Counted from the first letter of the stretch, positions 35,867 to 47,301 are shown. The stretch: 64,000 bases of DNA from Shimia sp. (GCF_022448905.1 NZ_JAKVCW010000012.1:62001-126000), one strand, 5' to 3'. The notes: generated from the letters alone by a model not told the origin. Translations and numbers: made by a program.

Positions 35867-35913
35867 GGGGGCGTTGCCCCCGTCGCCAAAGGCGACTCCC
35901 CCAGGATATTTTT
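35867..35913 (+). terminator. Tandem hairpins after msrA
   Basis: GGGGGC (35867-35872) pairs with GCCCCC (35876-35881) and, directly after, GTCGCC (35882-35887) pairs with GGCGAC (35891-35896), followed by ATATTTTT. Both stems are perfect with 3-base loops. It lies between convergent msrA and the ribokinase-like gene. I recall near-identical intergenic elements in many Roseobacter genomes, so it may be a dispersed repeat acting as a terminator. Confidence 0.65.
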
Positions 35914-35937
35914 GGAATGAGAAAGACAAGGTCACGC

Positions 35938-36807
35938 TTAGAAGCGAGCCTCGTCGACTTCTTTGAGGTCCGGGATCACGTCGGCGGTGCCTTGGCGCGT
36001 GACCATCAAGGCGCCGGCGCGCATGGCGAGCGCGATACATTGCTCCATTGGCAGGCCTCGATCCCGCGCGGCCAGCACGTAGCCGGTGAAGGTGTCCCCT
36101 GCCCCGGTGGTGTCCACGGGGGTGACCGGCATGGCGGGGAAATCGCGCGCAGTACCGTTGTGAATCCAGCGGGCACCATTGGCGCCAAGGGTGATGATCA
36201 CATCGGTAACGCCCAGCGCTTCTGGTGTTTTGCCGGTGGCCTCTTCCAGCTGCGCGGCTTCGACCTCGTTGAGGATCAGGAAGTCGAGATAGGGCAACAC
36301 AGCGGTGACGGCTGACGCATCAAACGGCGCGGCGGCATAGGCGATGTAGAGATCGAGGCTACGAGCCATTTTGGCTGTTCCCAGCTGACTTAGGGTCTCA
36401 TTTTGCATCAGAAGCGTGTCGCCGGGGGAGGCCTCCGCCAGCGCGCTGGCGATGGTTTGATCGGGGATTTGGAAGTTGGCGCCATTGAGCAGCACAATGC
36501 TGTTTTCACCGGCGTCATCCACATAGATCAGGGCTTGGCCCATGGGGGTGTCTGTCAGTGTGGCAATGTGGCGGGTGTCGACGCCAAACTCGGTCATGCG
36601 ATCAATGGCCCATTTGCCGTCGCCGCCAACGGCACCGATATGGGCGGTATGTGCCCCGGCCCGCGCGGCGGCCACGCTCATGTTGGCGCCTTTGCCTCCT
36701 AACCCGCGAGTCATATCCGTGGCCGCCAACGTTTCGCCGGGGCCGGGGAGGTGCGGCACGTGATAGAAGTAATCCGCGTTGATGCTGCCGAGGTTGTAGA
36801 TCGCCAT
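35938..36807 (-). CDS. rbsK: PfkB-family sugar kinase, ribokinase-like
   Basis: The 289-residue kinase has the PfkB signatures GLGGKGANMSVAAARAG (~36-52) and the C-terminal DTTGAGDTFTGYVLAARDRG with the catalytic Asp. The start NLGSINADYFYHVPHLPGPG is typical of ribokinases, which phosphorylate ribose with ATP; other sugars are possible. No ribose transporter is adjacent. A perfect TTGATCA-GG-TGATCAA palindrome lies 23 bases upstream of the ATG. Confidence 0.85.
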   Translation of the reverse strand: MAIYNLGSINADYFYHVPHLPGPGETLAATDMTRGLGGKGANMSVAAARAGAHTAHIGAVGGDGKWAIDRMTEFGVDTRHIATLTDTPMGQALIYVDDAGENSIVLLNGANFQIPDQTIASALAEASPGDTLLMQNETLSQLGTAKMARSLDLYIAYAAAPFDASAVTAVLPYLDFLILNEVEAAQLEEATGKTPEALGVTDVIITLGANGARWIHNGTARDFPAMPVTPVDTTGAGDTFTGYVLAARDRGLPMEQCIALAMRAGALMVTRQGTADVIPDLKEVDEARF

Positions 36808-36829
36808 GGGGTCCGCTTTGTTTTGATTT

Positions 36830-36845
36830 TTGATCAGGTGATCAA
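36830..36845. promoter_or_regulatory. Palindromic operator candidate TTGATCA-GG-TGATCAA
   Basis: Two perfect 7-base inverted half-sites with a 2-base centre lie in the divergent rbsK/mutS region, flanked by further TTGAT half-sites on both sides. The position fits a repressor of the sugar-kinase gene. Confidence 0.5.
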
Positions 36846-36956
36846 TTTTTTGATGCTTTGTCTATTACCAATCCAGTCCTACGCGCGTTTTGCGCTTTTC
36901 GATAGGGGATGGGGTTTGCTATCTGGGGGGAACCAAACCTTGGGGGGTTCTGAGCA

Positions 36957-39602
36957 GTGAAAGGCGGCAAGCCGGGCGTCACGCCGATGATGGCGCAATA
37001 TCTGGAGATCAAAGCGCAGTATCCGGATGCGTTGTTGTTCTACCGAATGGGCGATTTCTACGAGATGTTTTTTGACGACGCGGTGGCGGCGGCAGAGGCG
37101 TTGGATATTGCCCTGACCAAACGCGGCAAACATGACGGCAACGACATTCCCATGTGTGGCGTGCCGCATCATGCGGCCGAGGGCTATTTCCTGACGCTCA
37201 TTCGCAAGGGCTTTCGCGTCGCGGTCTGCGAGCAACTGGAGAGCCCGGCAGAGGCAAAGAAGCGCGGCTATAAGGCGGTGGTGAAACGCGATGTGGTGCG
37301 GCTGGTGACGCCGGGCACATTGACCGAAGACAGCTTGCTGGATGCGCGGCGGCACAATTTTTTGGGCGCCTATGCCGTGGTACGCGATGAGGCGGCGCTG
37401 GCCTGGGCAGATATTTCCACCGGCGCGCTGCATGTGATGCCGTTGTCGCCGGTACGGTTGGGACCGGAATTGGCACGGCTGGCGCCAAGCGAGCTTTTGG
37501 TGGCGGAGGGCACTGAGGCGGATCTGGGGCCTGTGGTAGAAGACATGGGCGTGCCGTTGACATCTGTTTCTCGAGGCAGTTTTGACTCTGTTTCAGCGGA
37601 AAAGCGGGTGTCTGCGCTATTCAAAGCCTCCTCTCTGGAGGCCTTTGGGACCTTCACACGGCCGGAAGCCGGGGCGCTTGGGGCCATCGTGGATTATCTG
37701 GAGCTGACCCAGAAAGGCAAACTGCCGCTGTTGCAGCCACCGGTGCGCGAGGCGACCCAGGGTGTGATGCAAATTGATGCAGCGACACGGCGAAACTTGG
37801 AGCTGACGGCGAGCCTGTCTGGTGGTCGGGCTGGGTCGCTTTTGGCGACAATTGACCGGACGGTCACGGCCAGCGGGGCGCGGTTGTTGGAGCAGCGGTT
37901 GTCCTCGCCGTCTCTGCGGCTTTCGAGCATTCGCGGGCGGCTGGATTCTGTGTCTTACATGGCGGAGCATCGCAGTGAGGCGTCTGATTTGCGTGAGGCG
38001 TTGCGCAAGGTGCCGGATCTGGACCGGGCTTTGTCGCGGCTGTCGCTGGACCGTGGTGGGCCGCGGGATTTGGCGGCGGTGCGCAATGGGCTTGGACAGG
38101 CCGGGGAACTGGCGGCGCGCGGGTATGACGGAGAATTGCCGGAAGATTTGAGTACGGCGCGTGCGGCGCTGGAAGGGCATGAGGAACTGCTCGACCTATT
38201 GGAAGATGCGCTGATCGCGGAGCCGCCGTTACTGGCGCGCGACGGGGGATTTATTGCGCCCGGGTTTGATCCAGAGCTGGATGAAAGCCGTGAGTTGCGC
38301 GACGAGGGCCGTGGCGTGATTGCGGGTATGCAGGCGCAGTATTCCGAACAGACCGGCATTGCGGCGTTGAAGATCAAGCACAACAATGTGCTGGGCTATT
38401 TCATCGAGACCACCGCGAAACATGCGGATGCGATGATGTCGTCGCCTTTGTCAGAGACCTTCATTCACCGCCAGACCACGGCCAATCAGGTGCGTTTCAC
38501 CACCGTGGAACTGAGCGAGATGGAGACCAAGATTCTCAACGCCGGGAACCGGGCGTTGGAGATCGAAAAGCGGCTCTATGACAGCTTAAAAGGCGCGATT
38601 TTGGATCGGGCTGGGCAAGTGGCGGCGGCGTCCAAAGCGTTGGCGGAGTTTGACCTGGCAGCGGCACTGGCGGAACTGGCGGCCAATGACAACTGGACCC
38701 GTCCAGAGGTGAATGAGAGCCGTGATTTTGCCATTGAAGGCGGGCGGCATCCGGTGGTTGAAGCGGCGTTGCGCAAGTCTGGTGATCCGTTTGTGGCCAA
38801 TGACTGTGACCTGTCCGGAGGCGATGCGGCGAGCATCTGGCTGCTGACCGGTCCGAACATGGCCGGTAAATCGACCTTTCTGCGGCAGAATGCTCTGATC
38901 GCGCTGTTGGCGCAGATGGGCAGCTTCGTGCCCGCCGACAGCGCGCGGATAGGGCTGGTGAGCCAGCTGTTCAGCCGTGTTGGCGCGAGTGATGACCTCG
39001 CCCGAGGACGCTCGACCTTTATGGTGGAGATGGTGGAAACCGCCGCGATCCTCAATCAAGCCGACGACCGGGCGCTGGTGATTCTGGATGAAATTGGTCG
39101 TGGGACAGCGACCTATGACGGGTTGTCGATTGCATGGGCAACGCTGGAACATCTGCATGATGTGAACAAGTCGCGGGCGCTGTTTGCCACGCATTATCAT
39201 GAAATGACGCAGTTGGCTGGGAAGATGGCCGGCGTGGACAATGCGACCGTGGCGGTGCGGGAGTGGGAAGGTGAAGTGATCTTCCTGCATGAGGTCACGC
39301 AGGGGGCGGCGGATCGCAGCTATGGCGTGCAAGTGGCGCAGCTGGCAGGCTTGCCTGCGGCGGTGGTGGATCGGGCGCGGGTGGTTCTGGATGCCCTGGA
39401 AAAAGGTGAGCGGGAAGGCAAGGCGCAGAAAGCGTTGATTGATGATCTGCCGCTGTTTGCTGTGGCGCCTCCACCCGTGGCAGCTGCGCCCAGTGGGCCG
39501 TCGCCGTTGCAGGAGAAACTGGCCGATGTGTCGCCAGATACGCTCAGCCCGCGGGAGGCGTTGAACCTGATTTATGAATTGAAGGACTTGGCGGAGAGCT
39601 GA
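36957..39602 (+). CDS. mutS: DNA mismatch repair protein MutS
   Basis: The 881-residue protein recognises mismatches and starts repair with MutL. The N-terminal mismatch-binding domain has the Phe-X-Glu motif in GDFYEMFFDD. The ATPase Walker A is GPNMAGKST (~residues 632-640), followed by VGASDDLARGRSTFMVEM, Walker B LVILDEIGRGT and the C-terminal helix-turn-helix. GTG at 36957 gives MKGGKPGVTPMMAQYLEIKA, consistent with other alphaproteobacterial MutS starts. An in-frame ATG at 36987 is less likely. Divergent from the sugar-kinase gene, it is the last clear housekeeping gene before the polysaccharide locus. Confidence 0.97.
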   Translation: MKGGKPGVTPMMAQYLEIKAQYPDALLFYRMGDFYEMFFDDAVAAAEALDIALTKRGKHDGNDIPMCGVPHHAAEGYFLTLIRKGFRVAVCEQLESPAEAKKRGYKAVVKRDVVRLVTPGTLTEDSLLDARRHNFLGAYAVVRDEAALAWADISTGALHVMPLSPVRLGPELARLAPSELLVAEGTEADLGPVVEDMGVPLTSVSRGSFDSVSAEKRVSALFKASSLEAFGTFTRPEAGALGAIVDYLELTQKGKLPLLQPPVREATQGVMQIDAATRRNLELTASLSGGRAGSLLATIDRTVTASGARLLEQRLSSPSLRLSSIRGRLDSVSYMAEHRSEASDLREALRKVPDLDRALSRLSLDRGGPRDLAAVRNGLGQAGELAARGYDGELPEDLSTARAALEGHEELLDLLEDALIAEPPLLARDGGFIAPGFDPELDESRELRDEGRGVIAGMQAQYSEQTGIAALKIKHNNVLGYFIETTAKHADAMMSSPLSETFIHRQTTANQVRFTTVELSEMETKILNAGNRALEIEKRLYDSLKGAILDRAGQVAAASKALAEFDLAAALAELAANDNWTRPEVNESRDFAIEGGRHPVVEAALRKSGDPFVANDCDLSGGDAASIWLLTGPNMAGKSTFLRQNALIALLAQMGSFVPADSARIGLVSQLFSRVGASDDLARGRSTFMVEMVETAAILNQADDRALVILDEIGRGTATYDGLSIAWATLEHLHDVNKSRALFATHYHEMTQLAGKMAGVDNATVAVREWEGEVIFLHEVTQGAADRSYGVQVAQLAGLPAAVVDRARVVLDALEKGEREGKAQKALIDDLPLFAVAPPPVAAAPSGPSPLQEKLADVSPDTLSPREALNLIYELKDLAES

Positions 39603-39620
39603 GTTCAGACGAATTAGTGC

Positions 39621-40499
39621 CTATTTTTCCGCCAGAAGCGCGGCGAGATAGGCGCCATAGCCGGACTTTCCAAGCACCTCTGCGCGGGCGGCAAGCTCTG
39701 CGTCGCTGATCCAGCCTTTGCTCCAGGCGATCTCTTCGGGGCTGCCAACCTGTTGGCCCTGACGATCCGATAAGGTACGCACAAAATTGCCCGCATCCAA
39801 AAGGCTGGCGTGGGTGCCGGTGTCAAGCCAGGCATAGCCGCGGCCCATGAGTTCGACCTGAAGCGCGCCTTCGGTCAGATAGGTTTCCAGCAAGGTGGTG
39901 ATTTCCAGCTCACCCCGTTCCGAAGGCGTCACGGTGCGGGCGCGATCTGGCGCGGTGCCATCTAGGAAATAGAGGCCGGTGACCGCGTAAGGCGACGGCG
40001 GTTTGGCGGGTTTCTCGATGATGTGGCGCGCCGCACCGGAGGCATCAAAATCGACCACGCCGTAGCGCTCCGGATCGGCCACGCGATAGCCAAACACGGT
40101 ACCGCCCGTGGGGCGCGCATCGGCAGCCGCAAGTTGTTCCGGCAGGCCGTGGCCGAAGAAGATGTTGTCACCCAGCACCATGGCGCTTGGCGCGCCGTTC
40201 AGGAAGTCTTCGGCCAAGAGGTAGGCCTGAGCCAGGCCGTCGGGGCTTGGCTGCTCGATGTAGGTGAGGCTGAGGCCCCACTGGCTGCCGTCGCCCAGCG
40301 TGCGTTGAAACTGGGCCTGATCCTGCGGCGTGGTGATGATGGCGATCTCGCGGATGCCAGCCAGCATCAGCACCGACAAAGGGTAGTAAATCATCGGCTT
40401 GTCATAGATCGGCAGCAGCTGTTTGGAGATGCCGATGGTGATCGGATACAGCCGGGAGCCGGTGCCACCGGCCAGAATGATGCCTTTGCGCGTGGTCAT
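39621..40499 (-). CDS. rfbA: Glucose-1-phosphate thymidylyltransferase
   Basis: The 292-residue enzyme makes dTDP-glucose from dTTP and glucose-1-phosphate, the first step to dTDP-L-rhamnose. LAGGTGSRLYPITIGISKQL is the nucleotide/sugar-binding loop, and YYPLSVLMLAGIREI and VLGDNIFFG are typical. ATG at 40499 overlaps the rfbD stop by ATGA. It is the last gene of the minus-strand rfbCBDA operon, convergent with mutS. Confidence 0.97.
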   Translation of the reverse strand: MTTRKGIILAGGTGSRLYPITIGISKQLLPIYDKPMIYYPLSVLMLAGIREIAIITTPQDQAQFQRTLGDGSQWGLSLTYIEQPSPDGLAQAYLLAEDFLNGAPSAMVLGDNIFFGHGLPEQLAAADARPTGGTVFGYRVADPERYGVVDFDASGAARHIIEKPAKPPSPYAVTGLYFLDGTAPDRARTVTPSERGELEITTLLETYLTEGALQVELMGRGYAWLDTGTHASLLDAGNFVRTLSDRQGQQVGSPEEIAWSKGWISDAELAARAEVLGKSGYGAYLAALLAEK

Positions 40500-41359
40500 G
40501 AGGTGCCCTGCTCCAGTTGTGCAATCACGCGGGTCAGGCCCGCCTTCCAATCGGGAGGTGTAATGGCAAAATCCGACAGAAGCGTGGCGCAATCCAGTCG
40601 GGAATTGAGCGGGCGTTTTGCCGGGGTGGGGAAGTCTGTGCTGGGAATGTCGGTCACTGTGACCGGGCGGTTGGCGATGTGGAAGATCTCGCGGGCGAAG
40701 TCGGCCCAGGTGGTGGATGGCGCGCCGCTGTAGTGGTAAGTGCCGCCGGTTTTGCCGTCCATCAGGCCGCGCGCCATGGCGACCAATGTCGCGGCGATGT
40801 CGGCGGCGGGAGTCGGGCCGCCGTGCTGATCTGCCACGATGGTCAACGCGTCGCGGGTTTCACTGAGGCGCAACATAGTTTTCACGAAGTTGGCGCCATG
40901 GGCGGAGAACACCCAGCTGGTGCGCAGGATCACATGAGGTCCACCGGCGGCGCGCACATTGTCTTCACCCGCCAATTTGGTGCGTCCATAGGTGTTGATT
41001 GGCGCAGTGGGATCATCAGGCGCGCGGGCGCCCTGCCCCTCGCCATCAAACACGTAGTCGGTGGAGATATGCAGGAAAGGCAGACCACGCTCTGCGGCAG
41101 CTTTGGCCATCGCGCCCAGCGCATCGGCGTTGATGATTTGGGCTGTATCAGTCTCTGTTTCGGCCTGATCGACAGCAGTATAGGCGGCGGCGTTGATCAC
41201 GGCGTCTGCATCGGTTTGCGCAATGCGAGCAGCACAGGCCGCCGGGTCCAGAAGATCCGCCTCTGTGCGGCTGAGCGCCTCGATTTGGAGATCTGCGCCC
41301 GCCAAGGCTTGCAGCTCGCGCGCAACTTGACCGGTTTTGCCAAACACAAGAATTTTCAT
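40496..41359 (-). CDS. rfbD: dTDP-4-dehydrorhamnose reductase
   Basis: The 287-residue short-chain dehydrogenase performs the last step to dTDP-L-rhamnose with NAD(P)H. The nucleotide loop is VFGKTGQVARELQ, then NAAAYTAVDQAE, STDYVFDG and the catalytic YGRTKLAGE. ATG at 41359 starts MKILVFGKTGQ; it is 25 bases after rfbB. Its stop overlaps the rfbA start. Confidence 0.97.
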   Translation of the reverse strand: MKILVFGKTGQVARELQALAGADLQIEALSRTEADLLDPAACAARIAQTDADAVINAAAYTAVDQAETETDTAQIINADALGAMAKAAAERGLPFLHISTDYVFDGEGQGARAPDDPTAPINTYGRTKLAGEDNVRAAGGPHVILRTSWVFSAHGANFVKTMLRLSETRDALTIVADQHGGPTPAADIAATLVAMARGLMDGKTGGTYHYSGAPSTTWADFAREIFHIANRPVTVTDIPSTDFPTPAKRPLNSRLDCATLLSDFAITPPDWKAGLTRVIAQLEQGTS

Positions 41360-41384
41360 CGTTACTCTCCGCCGGATTGTGTGC

Positions 41385-42431
41385 TCAGGTCCCTTTGGAC
41401 GTCCCCAAACGTGTCCCAACGCCTTCTCGCGCTTGCAAGGCTTGCCACCAATCGGGGTTGTCGAGATACCATTGCACGGTTTTCTCCAAGCCCTGCTGCA
41501 AGGTCACCGAGGGACGCCAACCCAGCTCTTCGCGCAGACGCGAGGGATCGATGGCATAGCGATAATCATGGCCGGGACGGTCCTGCACAAAGGTAATTTG
41601 GCTGGCATAGGGTCGATCTGCGGGGCGCAGGCGATCCAGAATGGCGCAGATGCTTTCCACCAGATCGATGTTGCGCGCCTCATTTTCGCCGCCGATGTTG
41701 TAGGTGCGGCCGTTTTCGCTTTGCTCCAGAACAGTGATCAACGCGTCGGCGTGATCTTCGACATAAAGCCAATCCCGTACGTTCAGTCCCTGCCCGTAGA
41801 CGGGGATGTCCTTGCCCGCGAGGGCATTCAGGATGACGACCGGGATCAGTTTTTCCGGGAAATGGAACGGCCCGTAATTGTTGGAGCAGTTGGTAATCAC
41901 GAAAGGCAGTTGATAGGTCTCGCCCCAGGCGCGCACCAAATGGTCGCTGCTGGCTTTGGAGGCGGCGTAGGGCGAGTTGGGCGCATAGGGCGTCTCCTCG
42001 GTGAACTGGCCCTCGTCCTTCAGGGTGCCGTAAACCTCATCGGTGGAGATGTGATGGAAGCGGAACTGTGCTGGCTTGCCCTTCGCTTCCCAATAGGTGC
42101 GCGCCGCTTCAAGCAAGGTGTAGGTGCCGGTCACATTCGTGTCGATGAAGGCGCCGGGGCCGTCAATCGAGCGGTCCACATGGCTTTCGGCAGCCAAATG
42201 CATGACGGCATCAGGTTGATGCCTGTTAAAGATTTTGGCCAAGGCTGTGCCGTCGCGAATGTCGGCATGCTCAAAGGCATAGTTCGGACTGTCAGCAACA
42301 GAGGCGACATTGTCGAGGCAGGCCGCATAGGTCAGTGCATCCAGATTGACCACTTGATGATCGCGGGCGATGGCGAGCCGCACGACGGCGGATCCAATGA
42401 AGCCTGCGCCGCCGGTTACAAGGATCCTCAT
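41385..42431 (-). CDS. rfbB: dTDP-glucose 4,6-dehydratase
   Basis: The 348-residue extended SDR oxidises and dehydrates dTDP-glucose to dTDP-4-dehydro-6-deoxyglucose. [16 protein letters not shown] is the NAD loop, followed by [22 protein letters not shown] and the catalytic [18 protein letters not shown] at 42431 overlaps the rfbC stop by ATGA, so the gene is translationally coupled. Confidence 0.98.
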   Translation of the reverse strand: MRILVTGGAGFIGSAVVRLAIARDHQVVNLDALTYAACLDNVASVADSPNYAFEHADIRDGTALAKIFNRHQPDAVMHLAAESHVDRSIDGPGAFIDTNVTGTYTLLEAARTYWEAKGKPAQFRFHHISTDEVYGTLKDEGQFTEETPYAPNSPYAASKASSDHLVRAWGETYQLPFVITNCSNNYGPFHFPEKLIPVVILNALAGKDIPVYGQGLNVRDWLYVEDHADALITVLEQSENGRTYNIGGENEARNIDLVESICAILDRLRPADRPYASQITFVQDRPGHDYRYAIDPSRLREELGWRPSVTLQQGLEKTVQWYLDNPDWWQALQAREGVGTRLGTSKGT

Positions 42432-42997
42432 GCGGCACCTTCCCATGTGAAAACAGTCTCTAAATCAGCCAAATTTGGCGCGGCTGTGTCTTTGTCGCTG
42501 AGCGTGCGCTGTGCGGGATCTACCCCCCACTCAATGCCCAGCGCAGGATCATCATGTGCGATGGCGCGGTCACAATCGGGGGCATAGTAGTCGGTGCATT
42601 TGTAGATGATTTCTGTGTCCGGTTGCAGCGTCACAAACCCATGAGCAAATCCCACCGGCACCAAAAGTTGGCAACCGTTTTCGGCGGTGAGTTCGGCGCT
42701 GACCCAGTGGCCAAAGGTTGGCGACCCGGCGCGGATGTCCACCGCCACATCAAGAAGGGCGCCCTGTCCACAACGGACAAGTTTGGCCTGCGCATGGGGC
42801 GGGGTTTGATAGTGCAAGCCGCGCACCGTGCCGACTTTGGAAGAGAGCGAATGGTTGTCCTGAACAAAGTCCAGATCAATGCCCGCGTCGGCCATGCGGC
42901 GCTTGTTCCAGCTTTCGCTAAAAAAGCCACGACTGTCGCCAAACCGATCCGGGGTGAGCCGCAACACACCGTCTAATTTTGTGATTTCAACCTTCAT
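42428..42997 (-). CDS. rfbC: dTDP-4-dehydrorhamnose 3,5-epimerase
   Basis: The 189-residue cupin-fold epimerase acts between RfbB and Rfb[36 protein letters not shown] (with the catalytic His) and [10 protein letters not shown] are diagnostic. ATG at 42997 begins [10 protein letters not shown]; the frame continues upstream without conservation. It is the first gene of the operon, divergent from the galactofuranosyltransferase-like gene, with 161 bases between starts. Confidence 0.97.
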   Translation of the reverse strand: MKVEITKLDGVLRLTPDRFGDSRGFFSESWNKRRMADAGIDLDFVQDNHSLSSKVGTVRGLHYQTPPHAQAKLVRCGQGALLDVAVDIRAGSPTFGHWVSAELTAENGCQLLVPVGFAHGFVTLQPDTEIIYKCTDYYAPDCDRAIAHDDPALGIEWGVDPAQRTLSDKDTAAPNLADLETVFTWEGAA

Positions 42998-43158
42998 GAC
43001 CCGCGACCTCAAGGACTTCTGCAAACAATAAGCGAGTGCTATCAATCCCTTGTCAGCTTGTCACGTGCGCAGCACCGCGGGATTTGACAGTCGGCAGTGA
43101 AATTGGGATGTGTTGCCCCATAAGAGACCAAGTTTTTTGAGCGCGGGAAGCCCCATCC

Positions 43159-44118
43159 ATGAAGCGACTGATTGCTGTTGTCGTCACCTACAACCGCCTG
43201 GGAAAACTGCAAGAGACCGTGGCCCGCCTGTTGGACGTGCCAGTTGATGCGCTGGAAAAAGTGCTCGTGGTCAACAACGCCTCTACCGATGGCACCGGAG
43301 ACTGGCTTGCGGCGCAGCGTGATCCGCGGCTGATTGTGGAACATATGTCCGACAATCTTGGGGGCGCTGGCGGGTTTGAGCATGGCATGCGTTTGGTCAC
43401 TAAAACCTACGATCCCGACTGGATTGTGATGATGGACGACGATGGGCGCCCGACAGCAGGCACTTTCGAGCGGTTTCAGGGTATGGACGTCAGCCAATGG
43501 GATGCCCTTGCAGCGGCGGTCTACTACCCGGATGGGGCGATATGTGACATGAACCGCCCGTCCCGGAACCCGTTTTGGCACGGCAAAGTGTTTCTGCGCA
43601 CCTTGCTTGGGCGCGGCGGGCGTGACGGGTTTCACATCACGCCGGAGGATTACCAGGGCGCGCCCAAGCAGATTGATGTGTCCTCTTTTGTAGGGCTGTT
43701 TGTGTCACGTGAGGCAATCGCCCAAATTGGCTTCCCCGACGGGCGCTTGTTTGTCTATGGCGAAGACGGGCTTTATACGCTGACGCTCAGCAAATCGGGT
43801 GGGCGCATTGGTTTTATGCCTGACCTGCGGTTTGAGCATGACTGCTCCACTTTTGGAGACGACGACCGCCGGTTTCGGCCGCTTTGGAAAGTCTACTACT
43901 ACCATCGCAATTTACTGATGCTGTATAGAGAGGCATCTGGCCTATTTTTTGTGCCGTTGCTGTTTGTTGTGTTTCCCAAGTGGCTTTTAAAAACCCGACA
44001 TCACAAAGGCGAGCGACGCGTGTTTCTTAGGTTGCTGCGCCACGCAATGTGGGACGGGCTTTTGAAGCGTACGTCAGTGGATCATGGATCAGTTTTGAAG
44101 TGGGAACAGGCAGAATAA
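43159..44118 (+). CDS. GT2 glycosyltransferase, galactofuranosyltransferase-like
   Basis: The 319-residue GT-A enzyme has VVVTYNRLGKLQETV, VVNNASTDGTGDWL, and a DDD metal motif at Asp93-95 (WIVMMDDDGRP). The later FVYGEDGLYTLTL and the NLGGAGGF motif are typical of GlfT1/rhamnosyl- or galactofuranosyltransferases. UDP-galactopyranose mutase is encoded in the same locus, so UDP-galactofuranose is a plausible donor; dTDP-rhamnose is the other candidate from the adjacent operon. It is convergent with the capsule permease gene, 12 bases away. Confidence 0.88.
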   Translation: MKRLIAVVVTYNRLGKLQETVARLLDVPVDALEKVLVVNNASTDGTGDWLAAQRDPRLIVEHMSDNLGGAGGFEHGMRLVTKTYDPDWIVMMDDDGRPTAGTFERFQGMDVSQWDALAAAVYYPDGAICDMNRPSRNPFWHGKVFLRTLLGRGGRDGFHITPEDYQGAPKQIDVSSFVGLFVSREAIAQIGFPDGRLFVYGEDGLYTLTLSKSGGRIGFMPDLRFEHDCSTFGDDDRRFRPLWKVYYYHRNLLMLYREASGLFFVPLLFVVFPKWLLKTRHHKGERRVFLRLLRHAMWDGLLKRTSVDHGSVLKWEQAE

Positions 44119-44130
44119 CCTGGCGAGCCC

Positions 44131-44955
44131 TCAATTGTTGAGGATATCCCGATGATAACGCACCAAAAGCACCACACCCAAGAAAAGCGTTATCAACCCG
44201 AATAGCCCAACGTAGACAACATCAACATTTTCGGCGCGATAGCTTGGATAAAAGCCGGACCGCATTTCTGCGATTGGATGGGCCAAAGGGTTGAGCCACA
44301 TCAGCTTTTGAACATTCTTTGGGAAACCGTCGATCAGAAAAAAAATCCCAGACAAAATAAACAATGGCCGGGTGATGATACTCCATACCTGTGCCCAAAC
44401 CGGAAACATGCCAAGGAACACACAATTCAATACGCCGATGCCCAGCCCAAGCAGGCAAGTCATCCACACAGCGGTAAACATGGCCGAAAAGTCCAAAATG
44501 ACCCGTGTGTCAGACACAACAACGACGCCAACCAATAGACAAATCATAACGATCAATCCTGTCAGCGTGTTGAGAATGAACCGTGCGAGCACAGCGTCCA
44601 CCCATGTCACCGCCGGGTACATCAATAAGGATCGCGAGAACCTAAAAGACTGCATAATATTGTTTGACAGAGACATATACAGCGTGAATGGCAGCATGCC
44701 TGTTGCGTAAAACAACAAAAAGCTGGTTCCTAGCGGCGGCGTGCGCATCACCAGAGAAAACCCAATTGTAAGTATCAGAATGCCACCCAAAGGCTCCAGA
44801 AACGCCCACAGATATCCGCCTGGGGAGCGGCCATAACGCGAGCCCATTTCGCGAAGCATCAATGCCATAATAGACCGTAACGTGGCAAATCTGGGCGCAC
44901 GGGTGCTTCTTGGTCTCTGCGGTGGTGGAAGCGAAGAACTGCCAGTGGTGGACAT
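44131..44955 (-). CDS. Capsule ABC export permease, KpsM/ABC-2 type
   Basis: The 274-residue membrane protein has six hydrophobic segments and ABC-2 features. LMLREMGSRYGRSPGGYLWA is the amphipathic N-terminal part. FLLFYATGMLPFTLYMSLSN and PLFILSGIFFLIDGFPKNVQ are typical of KpsM/CtrC. It exports lipid-linked polysaccharide together with a KpsT-type ATPase (here encoded at 46633-47301 on the other strand). ATG at 44955 (MSTTGSSSLPPPQRPR) is used; an upstream in-frame start would add 21 residues. It is divergent from the KpsE-like gene with 85 bases between. Confidence 0.92.
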   Translation of the reverse strand: MSTTGSSSLPPPQRPRSTRAPRFATLRSIMALMLREMGSRYGRSPGGYLWAFLEPLGGILILTIGFSLVMRTPPLGTSFLLFYATGMLPFTLYMSLSNNIMQSFRFSRSLLMYPAVTWVDAVLARFILNTLTGLIVMICLLVGVVVVSDTRVILDFSAMFTAVWMTCLLGLGIGVLNCVFLGMFPVWAQVWSIITRPLFILSGIFFLIDGFPKNVQKLMWLNPLAHPIAEMRSGFYPSYRAENVDVVYVGLFGLITLFLGVVLLVRYHRDILNN

Positions 44956-45040
44956 GAATAGGATTTCCAATGCTAGCGTTTCTGGAGAGAAGTATGCTAA
45001 AAACGGACCAAATTTCAATTATGCTTTGTAAAGGCACATA

Positions 45041-46615
<1,575 letters not shown>

Positions 46616-46632
46616 GGCGAGACAGACACGTG

Positions 46633-47301
46633 GTGCGGATTGAAAATTTGGTCAAAAGCTTTCGGGTGCGAGGTCACAAGAAAGTTGTGATCAATAATCT
46701 CAGTATGGAGTTGCCCAGCGGTCGCTCGCTTGCACTTCTCGGAAGAAACGGCGCTGGCAAATCCACTCTGTTGCAAATCATCGCTGGAACATTGCGTCCG
46801 GACTCGGGGCAGATCGTGAGCGATGGATCAATTTCTTGGCCGGTTGGGTTTGCCGGGTCGTTTCACGCAAACCTGACAGGGGTGCAAAACATACGGTTCA
46901 TCGCACGGGTTTATGGTGTGGACAGCGACGAATTGTGTGCGTTTGTGCGCGACTTTGCTGAGCTGGGAAACCACTTTTACATGCCGGTTCGCAGTTATTC
47001 ATCTGGCATGAAAGCGCGATTGGCTTTTGGCGCATCGATGGGCATCCACTTTGACACCTATTTGGTCGACGAGGTCACCGCAGTAGGAGATGCCGTTTTT
47101 CGAGAAAAAAGTCGGGAGCTTTTTCAAGATCGTATGAAGTCTTCCAGCGCAATTTTGGTCAGCCACGAAATGGGTCAGGTGCGCAGTTTTTGCGATTCAG
47201 GCATTGTCCTTTCGGACGGGCAACTCCAGTATTTTGATGACGTCAACGATGCAGTGGAAGCACATTTGGAGCTTATTTCACGACACAAAGCAAATCATTG
47301 A
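46633..47301 (+). CDS. Capsule ABC export ATPase, KpsT-like
   Basis: The 222-residue ATPase powers polysaccharide export. VRIENLVKSFRVRGHKKVVI is the family start; Walker A is LGRNGAGKST, the signature SYSSGMKARLAFG, and Walker B/D-loop YLVDEVTAVGD. SHEMGQVRSFCDS closes the domain. I chose GTG at 46633; GTG at 46630 is equally in frame. The gene starts 18 bases after the KpsE-like stop and should pair with the KpsM-like permease encoded on the opposite strand. Confidence 0.92.
   Translation: MRIENLVKSFRVRGHKKVVINNLSMELPSGRSLALLGRNGAGKSTLLQIIAGTLRPDSGQIVSDGSISWPVGFAGSFHANLTGVQNIRFIARVYGVDSDELCAFVRDFAELGNHFYMPVRSYSSGMKARLAFGASMGIHFDTYLVDEVTAVGDAVFREKSRELFQDRMKSSSAILVSHEMGQVRSFCDSGIVLSDGQLQYFDDVNDAVEAHLELISRHKANH

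Noticed and set aside
36830-36845. FNR/FnrL box
   Set aside because: FNR sites are TTGAT-N4-ATCAA; here six bases separate the TTGAT and ATCAA parts.
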